Shown here one piece after another: positions 38,300-46,692 of a stretch of DNA of 64,000 nt. The position numbers and the translations under genes are program-made. The stretch is from assembly GCA_950096615.1 (NCBI GenBank), contig CATNCP010000009.1:1-64000 (forward strand), written 5' to 3'. The notes under the pieces are model-generated. The model made no database searches and had not been told where the DNA came from. It saw only the letters and a list, made by a program, of their open reading frames with translations. Each line of letters begins with the position of its first letter. Position 1 is the first letter of the stretch. The stretch is from an uncultured Kangiella sp. (lineage in GTDB: Bacteria; Pseudomonadota; Gammaproteobacteria; Enterobacterales; Kangiellaceae).

Positions 38300-38370
38300 T
38301 GCCTTTCCAAAACATCTCTGCCATTCTTTAAATCAAGACGTTGATAATTAAAGCAATTAGAGGCAAAACT

Positions 38371-38910
38371 ATGGCAGAAGAGAAGACTAAATACACCCTG
38401 TTAATGCGAATCTTACACTGGCTTATCGCCATCCTAATTCTAGGGATGATTGGCGTGGGATGGTACATGGCGGGCTTGCCCGACGAGCACCCTACGAAAT
38501 ACGACATTTACCCTATCCATAAATCAATCGGTATTACCCTACTAGGATTAGTAGTCATTCGCTTACTGGTTAGGTTCTTCAGCCCAGTCCCTAAAATTCC
38601 TCAAGAACTCGCGTGGTGGGAAAAACTATTAACTAAAACCGTACATTTCTTACTTTACCTATTGATGCTATTGGTGCCCATTTCTGGTTATCTGATGTCT
38701 GACTTCGCTGGCTTTCCAGTAGAATGGTTCGGCATTGAAGTGCCTGGTTTTGTTGAGGACAACATGGATAGCTCGCAGGGTGCGCTGGATGCTCATGGTA
38801 TTTTGCCATACATCCTCTTGGGGTTAATTGTGCTGCATCTCCTCGGTTCTTTGAAGCACCGTTTTCTGGATAAAGACAAAAATACCGATGTGTTAAAGCG
38901 AATGCTTTAG
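38371..38910 (+). CDS. Cytochrome b561 family protein
   Basis: This 179-residue inner-membrane protein has four transmembrane helices. Conserved histidines likely ligating two haems are visible in MRILHWLIAIL, IYPIHKSIGI, LLTKTVHFLLYLLM and DAHGILPYILLGLIVLHLLGSLKHRF. The family (E. coli CybB/YceJ) passes electrons between quinol and acceptors such as oxygen or superoxide. I chose ATG 38371 with GAGG upstream; the frame extends ten codons earlier. The electron acceptor is not known. Confidence 0.92.
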   Translation: MAEEKTKYTLLMRILHWLIAILILGMIGVGWYMAGLPDEHPTKYDIYPIHKSIGITLLGLVVIRLLVRFFSPVPKIPQELAWWEKLLTKTVHFLLYLLMLLVPISGYLMSDFAGFPVEWFGIEVPGFVEDNMDSSQGALDAHGILPYILLGLIVLHLLGSLKHRFLDKDKNTDVLKRML

Positions 38911-38934
38911 CAAACGCTCCCATTTACCACAAAT

Positions 38935-38976
38935 AAGTGTATAGGTGTCAATAACTTATACACTTCTCCTATACAC
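38935..38976. promoter_or_regulatory. Nested inverted repeats upstream of the VpsR-like regulator
   Basis: GTGTATAGG (38937-38945) is matched by an inverted CCTATACAC (38968-38976). AAGTGTATA (38935-38943) is matched by an inverted TATACACTT (38957-38965). The three GTGTATA units could be operator sites or alternative RNA stems. They lie 100 bases upstream of the regulator gene. Confidence 0.5.
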
Positions 38977-39023
38977 AACATTAAAACTCTGTGGCACAAT
39001 CAGTCATAGGAGTTGGTTGTTTT

Positions 39024-39065
39024 ATGAACAACAATAATGAGTTCAATAGGGATTTAGAACAATAG
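39024..39065 (+). CDS. Possible 13-codon upstream ORF
   Basis: An ATG opens a 13-codon frame (MNNNNEFNRDLEQ) whose TAG stop is the first part of the TAGGAGG ribosome site of the regulator gene at 39075. A ribosome site AGGAG lies 12 bases before it, a little far. This geometry allows translational coupling, but nothing else supports it. Confidence 0.3.
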   Translation: MNNNNEFNRDLEQ

Positions 39066-39074
39066 GAGGGCGCA

Positions 39075-40427
39075 GTGGTTAATTTACTTGAGTCAAATGG
39101 GAAGGCTCGAGCCACACTCATACTGGATCACGATAATGTCTCAGGAAGTCTGAGACAACAGCTAGAAACTAGTGGTTGGTGTGTTCACGTGGCGCAAGGT
39201 ATCAAAGAATTTAAGCGGTTTTTCCAACAAAACCGTTTCGAAGTCGTGGTTGTGTACTTTAATGATAACACCACCACCGAAACCTCTGAGCTCGAATCCT
39301 TAGCCAGCCTGAACATCATTACCAAATGGATCGCCATCATACCCTCTGAACGCTGGCTAGACTCGCATCCCAGTGTCCTATTCAGCCACCTTTTTTATGA
39401 TTACCATCGTCAACCACTACGCTACGACCACCTATTAGCCACCATTGGCCATGCATATGGTATGGCAAAGCTTCAACATCAAAAACTAAAACGCTTAAAG
39501 GTTCAACATAAAGACCATGACATTATTGGGGTTTCGTCAGTTACTGAAAAGCTCAGAAACAGGATCAATATTGTCGCCCAGCAAAACACCCCAGTCTTAA
39601 TTAACGGTGACAGCGGCGCAGGAAAGCAATTCACCGCTAGGTTGGTTCATAAGCATTCTGCTCGAAGTCGCGGTAAATTAAGTAGCATTAATTGCGGAGC
39701 AATTCCTGAACACTTAGTAGGTTCTGAGTTATTTGGGCATGAAGCCGGTAGCTTGCACGCTGGGTGCGAAAAAAAACTAGGCCATGTCATGCAATGTACC
39801 GATGGCACATTACTGCTGAACGATGTTGAGGAGTTACCGCTTCATTCACAGTCAAGCCTGGCTCGATTTATAGAACAAAAAGAATTCTATGCCGTTGGTG
39901 CTAGCGAAACATCGAGCAGTAATTGTCGAATTATCGCGACCACTAGTAGTGATTTACGGCAGTTAGTACAAGCAAAACAATTTAGGAGCGACCTCTACCT
40001 AGCCTTATCGACCACAACGATAGAAGTCCCTACTCTCAATGAACGCCATCAAGACATCAGGAGTTTGGCCGAATATTACTTATCTCAGTTCTGTGAAAAC
40101 AGCGAGGTGAAACGCTTTAGTCAATGTACCATCGATGCAATGCAACATTACCATTGGCCGGGAAACGTTAGAGAATTGATGAATCGAATTCGCCGAGCAA
40201 TTATTTTGTCAGAGGGTGAAATAATTAGTGAGTCTCACTTAGAGCTACCCAATAACAATAACCTTCAGAATCTAACGCTAAAGGACGCCCGAGATAAGGT
40301 CGAAAAAGAAATTGTTATACGAACCATCGCACAAACAGGTTATAACCACTCGCAGGCGGCTAAAGAGCTGGGGATCTCACGAACTAGCTTGTATCGTCTT
40401 ATTTCCAAACACCAGCTTGCTATTTAA
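39075..40427 (+). CDS. VpsR-like regulator with degenerate AAA+ ATPase domain
   Basis: This 450-residue protein has the layout of a sigma-54 activator: a receiver-like N-terminal domain (1-150), an AAA+ domain (about 155-375) and a Fis-type helix-turn-helix (NHSQAAKELGISRTSLYRLI). The N-terminal part, ending YDYHRQPLRYDHLLATIGHAYGMAKL, resembles VpsR of Vibrio, a c-di-GMP-responsive biofilm activator. Key motifs are altered: Walker A ends GAGKQ, the GAFTGA loop reads GSLHAG, and Walker B reads LLLNDVEEL instead of DE. It therefore probably does not open sigma-54 promoters. The start is GTG 39075 behind AGGAGG. Confidence 0.88.
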   Translation: MVNLLESNGKARATLILDHDNVSGSLRQQLETSGWCVHVAQGIKEFKRFFQQNRFEVVVVYFNDNTTTETSELESLASLNIITKWIAIIPSERWLDSHPSVLFSHLFYDYHRQPLRYDHLLATIGHAYGMAKLQHQKLKRLKVQHKDHDIIGVSSVTEKLRNRINIVAQQNTPVLINGDSGAGKQFTARLVHKHSARSRGKLSSINCGAIPEHLVGSELFGHEAGSLHAGCEKKLGHVMQCTDGTLLLNDVEELPLHSQSSLARFIEQKEFYAVGASETSSSNCRIIATTSSDLRQLVQAKQFRSDLYLALSTTTIEVPTLNERHQDIRSLAEYYLSQFCENSEVKRFSQCTIDAMQHYHWPGNVRELMNRIRRAIILSEGEIISESHLELPNNNNLQNLTLKDARDKVEKEIVIRTIAQTGYNHSQAAKELGISRTSLYRLISKHQLAI

Positions 40428-40474
40428 ACTCAAGAAGTTGCAGCAAACCTGAATTCTAGGCTTGCTGCATTATT

Positions 40475-40996
40475 TTACCTAAATAACTTGCTCGCCATCC
40501 CAGCGACATCATCCAATACAGAACCGTCATTATCAGAATCGAGTAATCCTTGTAAGAAACCTTGCTGACTTTGTTGGCTATTCGTTTCCTTGGTTAACGA
40601 GCCCATCAACATATTTGCAGCCAAAGGTAAGATTTGTTTTAAAATACCGCTATCAATCCCTGTTTTGCTTGAGGCCTGCTCAGCGACTTGGCGACTGGTT
40701 TCTTTACTTCCCAACAAATGACCTAATATTGCATTACCATTGTCAACGGCTTGTGGCTCCGCTAACCGCTTTGGCTGTTCGACGTATTCTTGATTCTTAC
40801 TATTCGACAAGGCTCCGAGTAATGATTCGAGACCGCCCTGTTGCTGAGTGTTATGTTGTATCCCTTTTTTCAAAGACGGTAGCAGCTGCTCTAATGCGTT
40901 GCTGGTTTGCTGTTTATCTAAATTAAATTGTTTCGCTATTTGCTCTACAGCCCCTGAGTTTTGTGACCCTAAAACCATATTCACTAAATCCTGCAT
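40475..40996 (-). CDS. DUF937 domain protein
   Basis: From ATG 40996 (AGGAG five bases upstream) this protein has 173 residues. It is glutamine- and leucine-rich, with the family N-terminus MQDLVNMVLGSQNSGAVEQI, paired repeats LEQLLPSLKKGI and LKQILPLAANMLMGSL, and the C-terminal LLDSDNDGSVLDDVAGM. Related proteins resemble YidB. The function is unknown. It converges on the VpsR-like gene with only 47 bases between. Confidence 0.85.
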   Translation of the reverse strand: MQDLVNMVLGSQNSGAVEQIAKQFNLDKQQTSNALEQLLPSLKKGIQHNTQQQGGLESLLGALSNSKNQEYVEQPKRLAEPQAVDNGNAILGHLLGSKETSRQVAEQASSKTGIDSGILKQILPLAANMLMGSLTKETNSQQSQQGFLQGLLDSDNDGSVLDDVAGMASKLFR

Positions 40997-41175
40997 ACCC
41001 ACTCCTAAAGATTCCATACAAAAAATCACTATACTCCCAGATGAATTTGTTGGCAAAACTGCTATCCTAAGTTTTAACCTTATTTACCTTTTATTGGATT
41101 TCTTTATTCTCGAGTACTAGAGTTATCAAATAACTAGAATCATCGAGTCCAATAAACACAATAGAGAGAAATTCT

Positions 41176-41559
41176 ATGAGCGAACGAATGGAGGATTTCA
41201 AACAGCAGGTTTATTACTGGGTTAGTAAAATACCTAAAGGTAAAGTCACCAGTTACGGTGCTATTGCCAAATTATCCGGATTCCCCCGTCATGCTCGCCA
41301 TGTCAGCAAAGCGCTTGGTGCCGCTCCGAATAGAAAGCAACTTCCTTGGCAACGAGTCATTGGTGCTGATGGAAAAATAGCCTTTAACCCTGATAGCGAT
41401 CACTTTGCTATCCAGCAAACTTTATTGGAGCAAGAAGGCGTTAAAGTGGTAAAAGGTAAAGTGGATCTAAAGCAGTATGCTTGGGAACATCCCCTTGAAG
41501 GAAAAGCCAACTCATCAAAAAATAAGAAAGGGATGCAAGCCGAAGAGTTCTTTAGGTAA
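41176..41559 (+). CDS. Alkyltransferase-like protein (ATL)
   Basis: This 127-residue protein has the DNA-binding domain of O6-methylguanine methyltransferase: GKVTSYGAIAKLSG, ARHVSKALGAAP and the active-site region LPWQRVIGADGKI. The usual PCHRV cysteine motif is PWQRV, so it cannot accept an alkyl group. Known ATL proteins (E. coli YbaZ, fission-yeast Atl1) bind O6-alkylguanine and recruit nucleotide excision repair. It is longer than YbaZ owing to a C-terminal lysine-rich tail. Confidence 0.93.
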   Translation: MSERMEDFKQQVYYWVSKIPKGKVTSYGAIAKLSGFPRHARHVSKALGAAPNRKQLPWQRVIGADGKIAFNPDSDHFAIQQTLLEQEGVKVVKGKVDLKQYAWEHPLEGKANSSKNKKGMQAEEFFR

Positions 41560-41564
41560 GAAAG

Positions 41565-41927
41565 TTAAAGCGGCTGTCCTTGTTCTTGTATCGATTGGCA
41601 CTCTAGGCAAAGTTCAGTTTCAGGCGCTACATCAAGCCGTTTCACATTAATATCTTCGCCGCATTCTAAACACCATCCAAAATCATCAGATTCAATTCGC
41701 TTCAAAGCTTTTCTCACAGCAATTAAACGCTTTTCATCACGCTGATGAGCCGCACTAACCATCGCCTGCTGCTGCATGGCGTCACCTCTGGAAACTCTTC
41801 CCATTCGAGCTTGGTCCAGCTCAACAGCTTCGCTCGCCTTAGAGGACAAGCCTAAGAACTCCATCAGCTCAGTTTCTAGCTGCATCAGGTCTTGTTGATA
41901 TTGTCGAACTTGAGTCTTGGTCATCAA
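41565..41927 (-). CDS. DksA/TraR-type zinc-finger protein
   Basis: This 120-residue protein has an N-terminal coiled coil and a C-terminal four-cysteine zinc finger, CLECGEDI and CLECQ, with the linker NVKRLDVAPETELC. It is of the short YbiI/TraR type rather than full DksA and may modulate RNA polymerase through the secondary channel. The coiled-coil tip residues of DksA are not obvious. The ATL gene ends five bases away on the other strand. Confidence 0.88.
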   Translation of the reverse strand: MMTKTQVRQYQQDLMQLETELMEFLGLSSKASEAVELDQARMGRVSRGDAMQQQAMVSAAHQRDEKRLIAVRKALKRIESDDFGWCLECGEDINVKRLDVAPETELCLECQSIQEQGQPL

Positions 41928-41933
41928 TCAAAG

Positions 41934-42278
41934 TTAGTGCAAGTGACTCAAGTGAGACACCTCATCAAACTTCCGAATAGCACGAATCAATTTGTCAGAG
42001 TCAGGGGTTTCTTTAAACGCTTCTTGTGCAATAGGGGCTATTTGCGCCGGACCGGGCGGCAACTGCTTACGCTCCACACTGCGACGCATTCTTGGCAAAA
42101 AGACAAACTGCAACCACTGCTCCAGTTTTAGGGTATCCACACAAAAAGGCATCGAGCTTTCCAGAGCTTCGGGCGCTGGCCGTTTCTGTGACCAAAGCCC
42201 CAGTTCCATTAGGCGTTTTTCGATCGTATCGAACACACTTAAATATTCATCAAACCAGTCTATCTGTTTCATCCGCAT
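41934..42278 (-). CDS. YqcC family protein (DUF446)
   Basis: From ATG 42278 this protein has 114 residues. It matches E. coli YqcC over its length: an N-terminal helix, then PFCVDTLKLEQWLQFVFLPRM and PPGPAQIAPIAQEAF. The function of the family is unknown. It overlaps no gene and lies six bases upstream of the DksA-type gene, so the two are likely cotranscribed. The frame continues 16 codons upstream. Confidence 0.85.
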   Translation of the reverse strand: MRMKQIDWFDEYLSVFDTIEKRLMELGLWSQKRPAPEALESSMPFCVDTLKLEQWLQFVFLPRMRRSVERKQLPPGPAQIAPIAQEAFKETPDSDKLIRAIRKFDEVSHLSHLH

Positions 42279-42381
42279 CACTAAGCTTCTTCTATTAAGA
42301 TTAATGTTACACCATTTGATGCACAATTTCAGTTTAGGTTACACCCACGTAGGTATGAAAATCAGGTTTTAATACAGGCAC

Positions 42382-42407
42382 AAAAAAGCCCGCCATGAGG
42401 CGGGCTT
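42382..42407 (-). terminator. Terminator of the TonB receptor gene
   Basis: AAGCCCGCC and GGCGGGCTT form a nine-base stem with an ATGA loop and six T on the minus strand, 20 bases after the receptor stop. Confidence 0.93.
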
Positions 42408-42426
42408 CCGAAGCAATTGAACGAGC

Positions 42427-44652
42427 TTAGAAAGATAACTTAACGCCAACTTTCGCTGTTCTAGGTTTGTCTGGACGCGCACCATAAGGCTCGCGAGCCA
42501 CGATAGTGTCTTCGTCTGTGATATTTTCGATTGTTGCATAGAAAGCAACATTATCATTCGCTTGAATTTCGCCTGATAAGTCCACTAAAGTACGCTCATC
42601 AGTACGCTCAAACTCACCACAGGCTGGTTTTGTGCACACGCCATCAGAATAGTTAATGCTCGTTAAAACACTCCACTCTGCATTGTCATAACCGAACATT
42701 AATTGAGCTTGGTTCTCAGGAATGTATGGAATCGGTTGACCCGCGTCGACACTTCCCCACACATTACTATCGAATGAACTACCGAACTCAGTCTCAGTGA
42801 ATGTGTAACTTAAACGTGCAGGCCAGTTCTCAGCAAACTCACCCGTAACCAAAAGCTCAACACCTTTAACTTCAGCTTTACCGCCGTTAAATTTATCGCC
42901 TTCGTTGTTAATGTCACAACCACTGTTAGCTAGAGTACACTCGCCAAGTAAGTTTTCGTAGTCGCTGAAGAATGCGATCAACTCACTTGAGTACTGTGAA
43001 CCACTGAAGCGTAGGCCCATCTCATAGTTCCAGCTTTCTTCAGGCTTGTCGTCAGCGCTGCTTCCTGGAGGTGCAAAACCTTTATGTGCGCCGAACAATA
43101 CGCTTGTCGTATCATTAATCGCCCACACGGCACCGAAACCTGGAAGTACTTCTGAAACGCTGTTAGTACGAACGCTTGCCGCCGCTGAACGATCAGGAGC
43201 AGAACCCCAGTTTTCACGCTTAAGTTCTACGTCTTCGTAACGCACGCCCGGAGTTAACGTCCAGTCGCCCCAAGTAATGGTATCCGTTAAGTAGTAAGAA
43301 TTAGCTTCCGCCGAGTCAATGCGGTTACCAGCATCGCCCCAAACACCCGCATCAACAACCACTAACTGGCCATTCTCTTGTGCGAAGAAACCGCGACGCT
43401 GAAAGCGATCTGCATCATCTTCATGCACGCGAATACCCAGCTGCATGTAGTGGTCTGCATCACCCGTCATAAAGTTCCAGTCTAGTCGAGCCTGAATACC
43501 TTCACTTAAATAAGAACGGTTACCGTCAACTTTATCAATTAAGTCATTACCACTATCTGCGCCATTAAGGATTGACTGGTAATAATTCGCTAACGAACTG
43601 CCTCGGTTAGTATTAATTTCACCAATCACCGACGACCAACTAACACTGTTATAGCTACCAGGATTAGCCGTATCTTCTACATAAAACTTACCCGTTTTAT
43701 ACCAGTTACGCGCGAAATCATTCTGATAAGCAGTAACGTTCAAGTCAAAGCTATCACTCAAATCAGCAAAGTAGCTCAATACAACTTGCTGATGCTTACC
43801 CTTGAAGTTATCACCAGCTGAAACACCGTACATTCTGTATGGATCAGCTGCAAAATCAACGTCAGTCAAACCCATGTAAGACTGGTCTGATTCTTCATAA
43901 GAATTCTGTAACTTAATATCAAGCTGCTGGTAAACGTTGGCATCTGAGTCTGTGTTAAAACGTAGCTTTACGATTTGATCAGACTTTTCGAAGCCTGTGT
44001 CCTGACCAATGCGATCAATCGTTTTAAAGCCGTCAGACTGATGATCATTCACTTCAACTAAATAACCGAAGTTATCGAAGCTGTCGCCATAATAGAAATA
44101 GCCATGTAACTCTTCATGCTGACCTTTTTCTAACTTCAACTGACCTTCGCCATCTTGTGGAATTTGACGAGAAATCAAGTTAACCGCGCCGCCTACAGTA
44201 AAAGGACCATACTTAATATTCGCAGGGCCTTTTAAGACTTCAATACCGGTAATGCGGTCGAACGTTGGGAAATAGTACGCTGATGATGCTGCATAAGGTG
44301 CTGGAGCAATTAGCACGCCATCTTCCATCAAGCTTACGCGTCCAGTACGACTCGTACCCGTACCGCGTAAACCAATATTAGGACGCAAACCTAAACCGTC
44401 TTCAAGCTGGACATACACGCCAGGAACTTGGCGAACAGCACGATTAACATCACTATACTTGAATTGCTCTAACTCCGCTTCCGTTACGATATGTGCAGAA
44501 CCCGCAACTTTTTTCGCGTTAGAACTATCACCGATAATAGTGATGGTCTCTAAATCTTCCTTTTGTTTCTCTTCAGCAATTGCCGGTGATGCAGTTGCTA
44601 TCCCCAATACCACGGCAGACGCCACAATACTAAAATGAAAAGGAGCTTTCAT
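42427..44652 (-). CDS. FecA-like TonB-dependent outer-membrane receptor
   Basis: This 741-residue protein imports a ferric chelate or similar ligand. It has a signal peptide (about 1-26, ending AIA), a TonB-box-like ETITI near 35, a plug domain (RAVRQVPGVYVQLED, RPNIGLRGTGTSRTGRVSLMEDG, IEVLKGPANIKYGP) and a 22-strand barrel ending KVGVKLSF. The length and plug resemble FecA-type receptors without the extra signalling domain. A Fur-box-like site lies upstream. The ligand cannot be deduced. Confidence 0.92.
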   Translation of the reverse strand: MKAPFHFSIVASAVVLGIATASPAIAEEKQKEDLETITIIGDSSNAKKVAGSAHIVTEAELEQFKYSDVNRAVRQVPGVYVQLEDGLGLRPNIGLRGTGTSRTGRVSLMEDGVLIAPAPYAASSAYYFPTFDRITGIEVLKGPANIKYGPFTVGGAVNLISRQIPQDGEGQLKLEKGQHEELHGYFYYGDSFDNFGYLVEVNDHQSDGFKTIDRIGQDTGFEKSDQIVKLRFNTDSDANVYQQLDIKLQNSYEESDQSYMGLTDVDFAADPYRMYGVSAGDNFKGKHQQVVLSYFADLSDSFDLNVTAYQNDFARNWYKTGKFYVEDTANPGSYNSVSWSSVIGEINTNRGSSLANYYQSILNGADSGNDLIDKVDGNRSYLSEGIQARLDWNFMTGDADHYMQLGIRVHEDDADRFQRRGFFAQENGQLVVVDAGVWGDAGNRIDSAEANSYYLTDTITWGDWTLTPGVRYEDVELKRENWGSAPDRSAAASVRTNSVSEVLPGFGAVWAINDTTSVLFGAHKGFAPPGSSADDKPEESWNYEMGLRFSGSQYSSELIAFFSDYENLLGECTLANSGCDINNEGDKFNGGKAEVKGVELLVTGEFAENWPARLSYTFTETEFGSSFDSNVWGSVDAGQPIPYIPENQAQLMFGYDNAEWSVLTSINYSDGVCTKPACGEFERTDERTLVDLSGEIQANDNVAFYATIENITDEDTIVAREPYGARPDKPRTAKVGVKLSF

Positions 44653-44712
44653 GTTATTACCTAATTCGTTATCTATAGAATATGACTTTCGGGCGGGATT
44701 ATAAATCTAAAT

Positions 44713-44728
44713 GATAATGATTACTATC
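44713..44728. promoter_or_regulatory. Fur-box-like site
   Basis: GATAATGATTACTATC matches the Fur box well (GATAAT GATTAC TATC in hexamer form) and is 60 bases upstream of the receptor start. This suggests iron-repressed expression. Confidence 0.75.
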
Positions 44729-44735
44729 ACATATT

Positions 44736-45272
44736 TCATTTTTGTGACGGTTTCTTAGCGAGTTTTCGTTGAAGGGTTCTTCGATGCATGCCCAAAGCTC
44801 TGGCGGTTGCAGAAACATTACCATCATGCTGGGCCAATACCGCTTGTATATGCTCCCACTCCAACCTATCAACCGATAGAGGCTCTGCCTCATGTTCTTT
44901 ATCGACTTCTGTTGGTGATTCTTCTAGAGCCTGCAATATTTGCTTGGCATTAGCGGGTTTTGGCAGGTAATTATCCGCGCCTAACTTAATCGCCTGTACC
45001 GTAGTTGCGATACTGGCGTAGCCGGTTAAAACGAGGATATTACTGCTAGGGTGATGCTCTCGAAGTTCTGTTAATATTGAAAGTCCCGAGTCATCTCCTA
45101 GAAAGAGATCTAAAATGATGTAATTCAGTTGAAGCGTGCGATGCCGCTGTTTTGCTTCCTCGATCGAGTAACACACAATGACATCAATGTCTTTTGTAGC
45201 CAAAGAACGGCTCAGTATCTGTGCAAAGACTTGGTCATCTTCAACCAGCAACAGTTGCTTCTTCGCGGTCAA
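44736..45272 (-). CDS. regA: Redox response regulator of the RegA/PrrA/ActR family
   Basis: This 178-residue regulator has a receiver domain with phospho-acceptor Asp55 (IILDLFLGDDSG), the conserved switch residues in VLTGYASIATTVQA and Lys in NYLPKPA. A flexible linker is followed by a Fis-type helix-turn-helix (GNVSATARALGMHRRTLQRKL), the RegA signature arrangement. RegA families control respiration and redox balance genes. Its start lies two bases after the regB stop. Confidence 0.93.
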   Translation of the reverse strand: MTAKKQLLLVEDDQVFAQILSRSLATKDIDVIVCYSIEEAKQRHRTLQLNYIILDLFLGDDSGLSILTELREHHPSSNILVLTGYASIATTVQAIKLGADNYLPKPANAKQILQALEESPTEVDKEHEAEPLSVDRLEWEHIQAVLAQHDGNVSATARALGMHRRTLQRKLAKKPSQK

Positions 45273-45274
45273 AG

Positions 45275-46528
45275 CTACTCTCCCTCGCCTTTGCCGTGAT
45301 TCTGCGTCTGTAGAGGTAAAGCAACGCGGATCTTAGCTCCCGGCTTGTGCGGCATAACTCTTAAGTGCCCACCGACCTGCTCAATGCTGGCATTAGAAAT
45401 TAAAGTGCCAATCCCCATCCCGCCAGGGCTGGTGCGTTCATCACGAGGACGCCACCCGTAGTGCTCGATAACATCTTCCGCTAAACCTGCTCCTTGGTCG
45501 ACGATATCGATATAGCAATAATTTCCATCATCACTCAGTTGCAAGTGGACCTCATGCTTATCCAAGCTTTGTGATGCTTTCGCAGCATTATCCAGTAAAT
45601 TCAATAACGCGCTTTGTAAGCCAATATGGCTGTGTACCCAGCCCTGCAAGGTACCATTCTCGATCACCAGCTGAATCTCAGGATAAAGTAGCCGGAAATT
45701 GCGAGCCACAAGGCCAACCAACTCTTTAATCGCGATAGTTCTGAATTCGCCTGACTTAAGCTCATCAAAATGCTGCTGTATCGATTGTGTGATGGTATGA
45801 CAACGCTGAACTTGTTGTTGCATTAAACGCATGTCTTGATTGTTATGTGTGTTACTGTCCATCATGTCATCCAGTAATACGGTTAAAGATGACAATGGCG
45901 TATTCAACTGATGGGCAGCGTCTGCCGCCGAGAGCCCCAAAGCGGTTAAATAGTCGTCCCTTAATTGACGCTGTTCATGCTGCTGAATACGCTTTTGTTG
46001 CATTCGAATGGCGTTGGACAAGTAACTCGCGACATAAAAGATCAGGCCTGCACTGGCAATAAACACCAGCCACATACCGAGAAGATGCGATGAAAAGCTA
46101 CTGGCATGATGATGCTGCGGTTGATCAATAACATATAACAAAGAATACACCAGGCCAGCCACGATGAGCACCACCACCGCTAGATAGCGCTTTAACGCCA
46201 CTGAAGCGGTAACAATCGGCAATAATAATAAGGAGATCAGTGGGTTAGAGGCGCCACCAGTCAGATAGACATAACCACCAAGAAGCGCCACATCCAACAA
46301 TAAATTTATTAATAGTGCTTTTTGACTCAGGCGCAATTTCTGGTTAATCCAGCCCGATAGTAGCAGACAAACCTGGACCACGATCAGCACCCACACCATC
46401 ATATGAATGGGGTTAACAAACCACAGCATGTAAACCACTTGCATGATGAGCGCGATTGCTCGAATCCAACTCAAGGAAATTAAAATGCTCTGTGTAAATT
46501 TCTTATGATCGATCACGACGTTTAGCAC
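45275..46528 (-). CDS. regB: Redox-sensing histidine kinase of the RegB/PrrB family
   Basis: This 417-residue membrane kinase has about six transmembrane helices (20-170). GGASNP at 91-96 corresponds to the quinone-binding motif described in RegB. The phospho-acceptor is His206 in AADAAHQLNTPLSSL. Cys243 in QQVQRCHTI corresponds by position to the redox-active cysteine of RegB. The ATPase domain has NLLDNAAKAS, DQGAGL and GGMGIGT. The start is not ATG. It is cotranscribed with regA and divergent from the gene at 46693. Confidence 0.92.
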   Translation of the reverse strand: MLNVVIDHKKFTQSILISLSWIRAIALIMQVVYMLWFVNPIHMMVWVLIVVQVCLLLSGWINQKLRLSQKALLINLLLDVALLGGYVYLTGGASNPLISLLLLPIVTASVALKRYLAVVVLIVAGLVYSLLYVIDQPQHHHASSFSSHLLGMWLVFIASAGLIFYVASYLSNAIRMQQKRIQQHEQRQLRDDYLTALGLSAADAAHQLNTPLSSLTVLLDDMMDSNTHNNQDMRLMQQQVQRCHTITQSIQQHFDELKSGEFRTIAIKELVGLVARNFRLLYPEIQLVIENGTLQGWVHSHIGLQSALLNLLDNAAKASQSLDKHEVHLQLSDDGNYCYIDIVDQGAGLAEDVIEHYGWRPRDERTSPGGMGIGTLISNASIEQVGGHLRVMPHKPGAKIRVALPLQTQNHGKGEGE

Positions 46529-46613
46529 TCGCAGTTAATACAGCAGTTATTCTGGCTGATTATAATTCAACCAAGCCCTATTCCCTATACCTAGAGCTCA
46601 CTTTATGGCTTGC

Positions 46614-46630
46614 TGCGACAATTTGTCGCA
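46614..46630. promoter_or_regulatory. RegA-box-like palindrome
   Basis: TGCGACA and TGTCGCA are inverted around ATT. GCGAC...GTCGC pairs of this kind are described for RegA, PrrA and RegR sites. It lies between regB and the divergent outer-membrane gene, so it could serve both. Confidence 0.6.
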
Positions 46631-46692
46631 TGTTCAGATTAACCATAAAACACTAAAATCATCTCAGTTTTATTAATCACCCCACGATCATA

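Noticed and set aside
42978-43217. A 79-codon minus-strand frame inside the TonB receptor gene.
   Set aside because: It overlaps the barrel-coding part in a different frame and has no recognisable features.
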